A stretch of 64,000 nt of DNA from Gammaproteobacteria bacterium (GTDB lineage: Bacteria; Pseudomonadota; Gammaproteobacteria; HK1): positions 33,147 to 97,146 of the forward strand of contig JAJFJT010000023.1 in NCBI GenBank assembly GCA_021773795.1. Direction: 5' to 3'. The first letter of the stretch is position 1. Each line of letters begins with the position of its first letter. The notes below the pieces were generated by a model. The model was not told the DNA's origin. It was given only the letters and a program-made list of their open reading frames with translations, and searched no databases. The translations under genes were made by a program, and so were the position numbers. Positions 58,070 through 64,000 of this stretch are shown in pieces.

Positions 58070-59038
58070 TTGGATAAAAAGAAGGCATTGATTTGTGGCG
58101 TTTCTGGGCAAGATGGGGCGTATCTTGCTCATCTCCTTTTGAATAAAGGTTATGAGGTTTTCGGCACATCACGTGACGCACAGATGTCATCCTTTAGTAA
58201 TTTAGAACAGCTTGGAATTCGTGAAAAGGTAATGCTTGATTCAATGTCACTAATTGATTTTCGCAGCGTGTTACAGCTGTTGTCCAAAGTGAAACCGCAC
58301 GAGATCTACAATTTGGCGGGTCAAAGTTCAGTCGGTTTGTCTTTTGAGCAGCCAGTTGAAACGCATGAAAGCATTAGTATTGGAACATTAAATCTGCTGG
58401 AGGCGGTCAGATTTATGGGCCGCCCGATCCGCTTTTACAATGCATCGTCTGGAGAGTGTTTCGGTGAAACAAGTAAGAATGGGGCTGATGAGAACTCTCC
58501 TATGCGTCCAAGGAGCCCCTATGCCGTGGCCAAGGCGGCAGCATACTGGCAAGTGGCTAATTATCGTGATGCTTATGGCGTTTTTGCTTGTTCTGGTCTT
58601 CTTTTTAATCATGAGTCGCCACTACGTCCTGAGCGTTTCGTGACAAAAAAAATTATTTCAACAGCTTGTCGCATCGCAAATGGAAGCGAAGAGAAGTTGA
58701 AGTTGGGGAATCTATCAATTAATCGTGACTGGGGTTGGGCGCCAGAGTACGTGGAGGCCATGTGGAAGATGCTGCAGATGGAGAGAGCGGAGGATTATGT
58801 AATTGCAACAGGTTCCAGTGCATCGCTTCAGGATTTTGTGGGCGTGGCATTTTCCTGCCTCGGGCTGAACTGGGAAGAGCATGTTGTTTCAGATGAGAGC
58901 CTGTTGCGTCCCGCTGACATTCATTATGGGAAGGGAAATCCAGATAAGGCAAAACGCGTATTGGGTTGGTCACCAAAATATAGAATGAATGATGTTGTCA
59001 AAATAATGGTTGATTTCGAAATGAGTATGGTTAATTAG
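58070..59038 (+). CDS. Second GDP-mannose 4,6-dehydratase-like SDR (Gmd/Rmd type)
   Basis: The 322-residue product has the NAD(P) loop [25 protein letters not shown], the catalytic SPYAVAKAAAYW, and NHESPLRPERFVTKKI, so it is a Gmd paralogue. It is shorter than the first copy and lacks the RRSSxFNTxR loop, having TSRDAQMSSFSN instead. That suggests a different product or a reductase (Rmd-like, GDP-rhamnose) role. It starts at TTG 58070 after GGAAG; no ATG fits. Confidence 0.82.
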   Translation: MDKKKALICGVSGQDGAYLAHLLLNKGYEVFGTSRDAQMSSFSNLEQLGIREKVMLDSMSLIDFRSVLQLLSKVKPHEIYNLAGQSSVGLSFEQPVETHESISIGTLNLLEAVRFMGRPIRFYNASSGECFGETSKNGADENSPMRPRSPYAVAKAAAYWQVANYRDAYGVFACSGLLFNHESPLRPERFVTKKIISTACRIANGSEEKLKLGNLSINRDWGWAPEYVEAMWKMLQMERAEDYVIATGSSASLQDFVGVAFSCLGLNWEEHVVSDESLLRPADIHYGKGNPDKAKRVLGWSPKYRMNDVVKIMVDFEMSMVN

Positions 59039-59130
59039 ACATATAGCATGTCAGTAAGAATTGGTATGGCAAACCCCGGTAACATTAGATTAACTTCCAG
59101 AGTCGCCTTAAATATAAGGTGGCCTACTAA

Positions 59131-60957
59131 ATGATTCATACTCTAAAAATAATTCTATCGCTGTTTTCAAAATCGGAACAGCGTCAGGTGGCTCGGCTGT
59201 TCGTTGCTGTTTTGCTGATGGGCTTGATAGAAATGGCTGGTGTTGCATCTATTGTTCCCTTTACTGCCGTTGCAGCTAATCCTGAATTGATTCAGGAGAA
59301 TGCCTTTCTTATGCGTCTTTCAGCGATTTTTCAGCCGAAAAACCAAAATGACTTTCTATTTATGTTGGGAGTGCTGATGCTGGCCATTCTGACATTCGGG
59401 AATGCTTTCTCGGCAATGACAAACTGGTTGCTATTACGCTTTTCAAACATGCAAGGCCATGAACTTTCACAGAAATTGCTTGTTAAATATTTGGGAAAGC
59501 CTTATCTGTTTTTCCTGAATAGAAACTCGGCTGAGCTAAGCAAGAATATGTTTTCAGAAGTGGGTCGTGTGATCGTTGGCATACTTTCTCCTTTGCTTCA
59601 AGTTGTAGCTAAATCCGTAGTTGTAATTTGTTTGTTTGTGTTGTTGCTCATTGCAGATCCGTTTCTTGCCTTGTCTGTGGTGGTGGTTTTGGGTGGTGCC
59701 TACGGCGCGGTTTTTTTCGTAGTCCGAAGGAAAGTTTCAGGTATAGGTATTCGGGCGACGGAGCTATCTGGACAACGCTATCAGGCGGCTAGCGAGGCCT
59801 TCGGAAGCATTAAGGAAGTGAAGCTTCTAGGGCGAGAAAGCACTTTTATTGAACGCTACTCCAAACCTTCCCATGAACTCGCTACACACAATGCAACCAG
59901 TCAAGCTATTTCCCAGTTACCACGTTATCTGCTGGAGACCATTGCCTATGGTGGAGTCCTGTTAATTATGCTGTATCTTCTTGCGGTTAAAGGCTCGCTT
60001 AGCTCAGCATTACCAGTAGTCGCTCTCTATACCTTTGCCGGATATCGACTGATGCCTGCCTTACAGCAGATTTTCAGTGGTATGGCCATGATTCGTTACA
60101 ATGAATCGGCCTTGGAGTTGCTATATCGGGATATTAACGAGGGCGAAGCTCAACTTATTTCGCGGCATGAAGCTACTGATGAGACAATGATGTTTCATCA
60201 GAGTGTCGAATTGCGTGACGTCTCTTTTACGTACCCAGAATCCGGTAGGCCTGTGCTGGAGAATCTGAATCTGGAAGTTAGTGCTAACAACGTAGTAGCG
60301 CTGGTCGGGTCAACCGGATCGGGGAAGACGACAATACTCGATATTCTTTTAGGTCTGATACGGCCCACAGCCGGAGGGATTTATGTTGATGGCCATAAAG
60401 TTACAGATGTAGATACCCGGGCTTGGCAGAACAACCTTGGATATGTTCCCCAGTCGATCTACCTCACTGACGACACGATTCAAAATAATATTGCTCTCGG
60501 GATTGATCAAAGCGAGATTGACCACGCACGCGTGAAGACCGCCGCGGAACTGGCATGTCTACACGACTTCATCGAGCAGGAGCTACCGAGTGGCTACCAT
60601 ACAGTCGTTGGCGAATTTGGCGTAAGGCTAAGCGGCGGCCAGCGCCAGCGCATTGGTATTGCTCGGGCACTTTATCGCGAATCTAAGGTTCTTGTACTCG
60701 ATGAGGCAACTAGTGCATTGGATGGTATTACGGAACGGGCGGTGATGGAGGGAATTGCGGCGGCGGGTTCCTGCAAGACCGTCATCATAGTGGCTCACCG
60801 TCTCCAGACCATACAGCATTGTGATCTTATTCACGTGTTGGACAAGGGTGCGGTAGTTGCTAGCGGAACCTATGAGCACCTGCTCCGATCTTGTGAGCTT
60901 TTCAGGGTCATGGCACATTCATATGATTCGAAAACCAGGGTTGTCGAAGGGGTTTGA
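59131..60957 (+). CDS. ABC transporter, fused permease and ATPase (MsbA/PglK-like)
   Basis: Six membrane helices occupy residues 1-330. The nucleotide-binding domain follows, with VGSTGSGKTTILD (Walker A), the Q-loop in YVPQSIYL, LSGGQRQRIGIARAL and VLVLDEATSALD with an AHRLQT switch. Such half-transporters flip lipid-linked glycans or export saccharides; its place in the polysaccharide locus supports that. AAGGTGG lies 9 bases before the ATG. Confidence 0.92.
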   Translation: MIHTLKIILSLFSKSEQRQVARLFVAVLLMGLIEMAGVASIVPFTAVAANPELIQENAFLMRLSAIFQPKNQNDFLFMLGVLMLAILTFGNAFSAMTNWLLLRFSNMQGHELSQKLLVKYLGKPYLFFLNRNSAELSKNMFSEVGRVIVGILSPLLQVVAKSVVVICLFVLLLIADPFLALSVVVVLGGAYGAVFFVVRRKVSGIGIRATELSGQRYQAASEAFGSIKEVKLLGRESTFIERYSKPSHELATHNATSQAISQLPRYLLETIAYGGVLLIMLYLLAVKGSLSSALPVVALYTFAGYRLMPALQQIFSGMAMIRYNESALELLYRDINEGEAQLISRHEATDETMMFHQSVELRDVSFTYPESGRPVLENLNLEVSANNVVALVGSTGSGKTTILDILLGLIRPTAGGIYVDGHKVTDVDTRAWQNNLGYVPQSIYLTDDTIQNNIALGIDQSEIDHARVKTAAELACLHDFIEQELPSGYHTVVGEFGVRLSGGQRQRIGIARALYRESKVLVLDEATSALDGITERAVMEGIAAAGSCKTVIIVAHRLQTIQHCDLIHVLDKGAVVASGTYEHLLRSCELFRVMAHSYDSKTRVVEGV

Positions 60958-60964
60958 ACAGTCG

Positions 60965-62170
60965 ATGATTTCGTACGGCAAGCATTATATTGATGAGAGC
61001 GACATTGAGGCGGTGGTCGATGTACTTCGGCACGGAACCCTGACTCAGGGGCGCAGGGTCGATAAGTTTGAAGAGGCATTTTCCAACTATGTTGGCGTGC
61101 AACACGCGGTAGCCGTCTCCAGTGGCACAGCGGCACTCCACCTTGCTTGCCTGGCTGCCGATCTCAAGCAGGGGGATAATGTTATTACTTCGGCCAATAC
61201 CTTTGTCGCCAGTGCCAACTGTGCGGCATTTGTAGGTGCAACCCCGATTTTTTCGGATATTAACCCGGTCTCGCTGAATATGTCGCCTTGTGATTTGCGC
61301 AATCGCTGCGGGGAGCTTGGCCATGTGGAGGCTATTATTCCAGTGCATTTTGGTGGCTTATCATGCGACATGAGGGCGATTGGGAGTGTTGCTTCTGAAT
61401 ACGATGCAGTTGTGATTGAGGATGCCTGCCATGCGCTTGGCGGCACATATGCCAGTGGGGAAAGGGTTGGCTCCTGTTGCTACTCGGATATGACGGTATT
61501 TTCGTTTCATCCGGTCAAGGCTATTGCTGCCGGAGAAGGGGGAATGATCACAACCAATGACACGGCCCTGTATGAACGGCTTATCATGCTCAGGAGCCAC
61601 GGCATTTTTCATCAAAAGCTGCTGACAGACTTTGCAGTTGCGAATCCAGCCGAACGCTTCGAATCCAAAAATGAGGCATTCGAAGACGGGAGGATTAACC
61701 CCTGGTATTTTGAGATGCAACAGCTTGGGTACAACTATCGACTTACCGAGATTCAGTGCGTACTTGCCCAGTCACAGCTAAAAAAACTGGATAAATTCGT
61801 TGCCACACGACATCGTTTGGCTCTTAGATATGACGAGGCTTTTGCAGACGTTGATTTAGTGAAACGGGTACAGCTCGATGGTCGGGAGCAGAGTGCCCAT
61901 CACCTTTATGTGTTGCGTATTGATTTCCAGTCATTGCAGATTAGTCGTGGAGACTTTATCCACCGCCTTCTTGAGATGGGCGTCGGTACGCAAGTGCACT
62001 ATATCCCCGTTCCCTTGCATCCCTATTATAAATCGAGAGGTTACCTGCTCTCCGATTACCCGGAGACGGCGTCTTACTATCAACAGGCGTTGACGCTGCC
62101 ACTCTACTACGACTTGGCAGATGAGGAGCAGGCGCTGGTTATTGAATCGATCAGGTTGTTGCTGGCTTGA
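60965..62170 (+). CDS. DegT/PseC-type sugar aminotransferase
   Basis: This PLP enzyme adds an amino group to a nucleotide 4-keto sugar. MISYGKHYIDESDIEAVVDVL, cited in part, SSGTAALHLACLA, IEDACHALGG and SFHPVKAIAAGEGG with the PLP Lys match PseC (UDP-4-amino-4,6-dideoxy-L-AltNAc synthesis). ATG 60965 is 8 bases after the ABC gene stop. Only 4 bases overlap the next gene. Confidence 0.9.
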   Translation: MISYGKHYIDESDIEAVVDVLRHGTLTQGRRVDKFEEAFSNYVGVQHAVAVSSGTAALHLACLAADLKQGDNVITSANTFVASANCAAFVGATPIFSDINPVSLNMSPCDLRNRCGELGHVEAIIPVHFGGLSCDMRAIGSVASEYDAVVIEDACHALGGTYASGERVGSCCYSDMTVFSFHPVKAIAAGEGGMITTNDTALYERLIMLRSHGIFHQKLLTDFAVANPAERFESKNEAFEDGRINPWYFEMQQLGYNYRLTEIQCVLAQSQLKKLDKFVATRHRLALRYDEAFADVDLVKRVQLDGREQSAHHLYVLRIDFQSLQISRGDFIHRLLEMGVGTQVHYIPVPLHPYYKSRGYLLSDYPETASYYQQALTLPLYYDLADEEQALVIESIRLLLA

Positions 62171-63048
62171 AAATTGGCCTGGGAAGCGCCCAGTTTGGAA
62201 TGTCATATGGTGTTTCTAACACCATGGGAATGACCGGCGAAGGTGAGATCGGGCGTATCCTAGACTACGCAACATCACAGGGCATCCGGATGCTGGATAC
62301 CGCTTCTGGATATGGTGAAAGCGAAAAAGTCTTGGGGCGTCTTCTTCCAGCAAAGACATCTTTTCGTATTATAACTAAAATCCGTCCGGTCAAGAGTGAG
62401 AGCGTTGACGATGTTGCGATGGCATCAATTGATCAAGGATTTAGTTCCTCCCTGAAACACCTACATCAAAACTCTGTATATGGTCTTCTACTTCATCAAG
62501 CAAGAGATGTTTTAAAAGAGGGTGGGGCCAAGCTGTTCGCGTGGCTGTTGGAACAGAAGCTATCCGGAAAAACCGCAAAGATAGGCGTCTCGGTATACGA
62601 CCGGGAAACTCTAGATGCGATTCTCGAAAATCATGTGCTTGATATAGTTCAGTTACCTCTGAATATTCTAGACCAACGACTGCTTGGGGACGGTTACTTG
62701 TCTAAACTGAAGGCTGCCAATATTGAGATTCATGTGCGCTCTGTTTTTCTCCAGGGACTTTTGCTCATGGAGCCGGAGAGCCTGCCTTCTTATTTTTCCG
62801 GGATCAGAACGCATATGTGCCGCCTGCAGGAATTTATGTCCGATTGTGGATTACAGCCTATTGAGGCAGCAATTGGCTTTGTTTCTTCGATTGATGAAGT
62901 GGACTCGGTGGTGTGTGGTGTCAATACGTTTTCGCAACTAAAGGAGGTTGTTAAGTTCTCGGAAACGACAGTACCTGTTGAGTCATTCAAAAGATTCTCA
63001 ATCACTGATGAAAACATCCTCGATCCCTCGCAATGGCGCCTCGCCTGA
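62167..63048 (+). CDS. Aldo/keto reductase
   Basis: The TIM-barrel product has LGSAQFGMSYGV, DTASGYGESEKVLG with the catalytic Asp and Tyr, ITKIRP with Lys, and LLLHQARD where the His usually lies. The substrate is probably a sugar derivative in this locus. It starts at TTG 62167, overlapping the aminotransferase stop (TTGA), so expression is coupled. Similar reductases occur with SpsF-type genes in nonulosonate-like loci. Confidence 0.85.
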   Translation: MKIGLGSAQFGMSYGVSNTMGMTGEGEIGRILDYATSQGIRMLDTASGYGESEKVLGRLLPAKTSFRIITKIRPVKSESVDDVAMASIDQGFSSSLKHLHQNSVYGLLLHQARDVLKEGGAKLFAWLLEQKLSGKTAKIGVSVYDRETLDAILENHVLDIVQLPLNILDQRLLGDGYLSKLKAANIEIHVRSVFLQGLLLMEPESLPSYFSGIRTHMCRLQEFMSDCGLQPIEAAIGFVSSIDEVDSVVCGVNTFSQLKEVVKFSETTVPVESFKRFSITDENILDPSQWRLA

Positions 63049-63129
63049 TAGAGATTGTTTTAATCGGATTGAGTGCACCTTGGCGTATCTCTCTTTCCAA
63101 CATCAAGATTATTTGCATCCCTTGAACAA

Positions 63130-63912
63130 ATGATCCTGGCTCTCCTTCAGGCAAGGCTTTCATCATCCAGGCTTCCAGGGAAAGTATTAATGCCAGTTCT
63201 TGGAATGCCTATGCTGTTCAGGCAGATTGAGCGGATTTCAAGAAGTAAATGTATAGACGAACTTTGTGTTGTGACTACCACTGACGCTTCTGATGACCCG
63301 CTTGTCCAGCTGTGTGTGGAATACAATGTTCAGTATTATCGAGGCAGTATGGAGGATGTGCTCGACCGCTATTATCAGGCAGCAAAGATATATGGAGCAA
63401 AACATATTATTCGAATAACCGGCGATTGTCCGCTGGCAGATCCGGAATTGATTGATGAGGTTGTGCGTTACTACATAGATGGGAATTACGATTTCGTCTC
63501 CAATTGTATTCGTCCGACTTTTCCGGATGGCCTTGATGTCGCAGTGTTCAAATGGAGGGTGTTGGAAGAGTCATGGCGTGAGGCAGTACTTCCGTCTCAC
63601 CGTGAACATGTCACCTCATATGCTCGAAAAGCTGATGGCAGATACCGAATTGGGTCATATGAAGGAATCGTTGATCGTTCTGATATGAGATGGACCGTAG
63701 ATGAAAAAGAGGACTATGATTTTATTGTTCGGGTCTATGAGGAACTCTATCCAGCTAAGCCTGTGTTCACATCTGAGGATGTAGCAATGCTGCTATCGAA
63801 AGAAAACGAGATCGCATCAATTAATTCCTGTTTCATCAGGAACGAGGGGTTGTTGAAATCCCTGGAGAAGGATGAGAAATGGTTAAACAGGAATTCGCAT
63901 GAAACTGAATAA
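63130..63912 (+). CDS. SpsF-type cytidylyltransferase
   Basis: The product starts ILALLQARLSSSRLPGKVL, the nucleotide-binding motif of CMP-sugar synthetases and SpsF, with ITGDCPLADPELID for metal binding, and DRSDMRWTVDEKEDYDF. It probably activates an acidic or amino sugar with CTP. ATG 63130 lacks a strong ribosome site. It overlaps the next gene by 14 bases. Confidence 0.85.
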   Translation: MILALLQARLSSSRLPGKVLMPVLGMPMLFRQIERISRSKCIDELCVVTTTDASDDPLVQLCVEYNVQYYRGSMEDVLDRYYQAAKIYGAKHIIRITGDCPLADPELIDEVVRYYIDGNYDFVSNCIRPTFPDGLDVAVFKWRVLEESWREAVLPSHREHVTSYARKADGRYRIGSYEGIVDRSDMRWTVDEKEDYDFIVRVYEELYPAKPVFTSEDVAMLLSKENEIASINSCFIRNEGLLKSLEKDEKWLNRNSHETE

Positions 63913-64000
63913 TAGTCTCTCAATGCAGGAGAAGGCCAAAGGGCTTATTCCAGGGATGACGCAGCTATTGTCCAAGCGCCCTGACATGTTCTCCCAGGGA
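63899..64000 (+). CDS. Class III aminotransferase, glutamate-1-semialdehyde mutase-like (N-terminal fragment)
   Basis: Only the first 34 codons lie in the window. The text QEKAKGLIPGMTQLLSKRPD followed by MFSQG matches the N-terminus of GSAM-like aminotransferases that often follow SpsF genes. The ATG overlaps the previous gene by 14 bases, indicating one operon. Function beyond the family cannot be judged from this fragment. Confidence 0.7.
   Translation, partial: MKLNNSLSMQEKAKGLIPGMTQLLSKRPDMFSQG

Overview
This window comes from a gammaproteobacterial chromosome. The evidence is housekeeping gene order: ispB / rplU-rpmA-obgE-proB, then rpsT / murJ-ribF-ileS-lspA-(insert)-ispH followed by minor pilin genes and pilY1, the arrangement known from Pseudomonas and relatives. 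Most genes have high GC and GTG/TTG starts are common. A PEP-CTERM protein, FecR/beta-barrel genes and two diguanylate cyclases suggest a free-living, biofilm-forming environmental bacterium. I cannot name the species.

Layout. 0-5.3 kb: a repeat, yaiI-like gene, deaD, cfa, a YbhB-type protein and a divergent inorganic pyrophosphatase. 5.3-8.95 kb: an AT-richer accessory block (MHYT-GAF-GGDEF cyclase plus relics of three transposase families) bracketed by a 54-bp direct repeat that includes the start codon of lipA. 8.9-24.9 kb: lipA, an ElyC-like protein, a frameshifted SulP transporter, threonine synthase, a CPXCG protein, a dual-specificity phosphatase, metC, a Sel1 protein, cls, a CigR-like protein, a Ser/Thr kinase with Sel1 repeats, a PEP-CTERM/LamG protein behind a sigma-54-type promoter, and a Lon-like protease. 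25-31.7 kb: a glycosyltransferase, an AurF-type diiron oxygenase and a GNAT protein, convergent with a TPR-barrel/FecR/CapK-like adenylating enzyme series. 31.9-34.6 kb: a periplasmic-binding-protein/PAS/GGDEF sensor. 34.8-48.3 kb: tRNA-Pro and housekeeping operons. 48.4-54.9 kb: type IV pilus minor pilins and a PilY1 with an unusual modular C-terminus. 55.1-64 kb: an AT-richer surface-polysaccharide locus (two GDP-mannose dehydratase paralogues, fcl, ABC exporter, PseC-type aminotransferase, aldo/keto reductase, SpsF-type nucleotidyltransferase, start of a class III aminotransferase), cut by the window end.

Themes. c-di-GMP and surface attachment recur: two GGDEF proteins with intact inhibitory sites, a possible degenerate PilZ protein placed between lspA and ispH, pilus tip genes and polysaccharide genes. 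Short dispersed repeats are the other theme. A 142-bp MITE-like element with TNA target duplications occurs twice, once at the lspA stop codon and once at the kinase start codon. A second family occurs three times at gene edges, and a palindromic TIR element lies after cfa. The best candidates for something new are the MITE that appears to supply a ribosome binding site to the kinase, the glycosyltransferase/AurF-like/GNAT/CapK-like cluster, the duplicated C-terminal module of PilY1, and the two-site plus sigma-54 promoter architecture of the PEP-CTERM gene.
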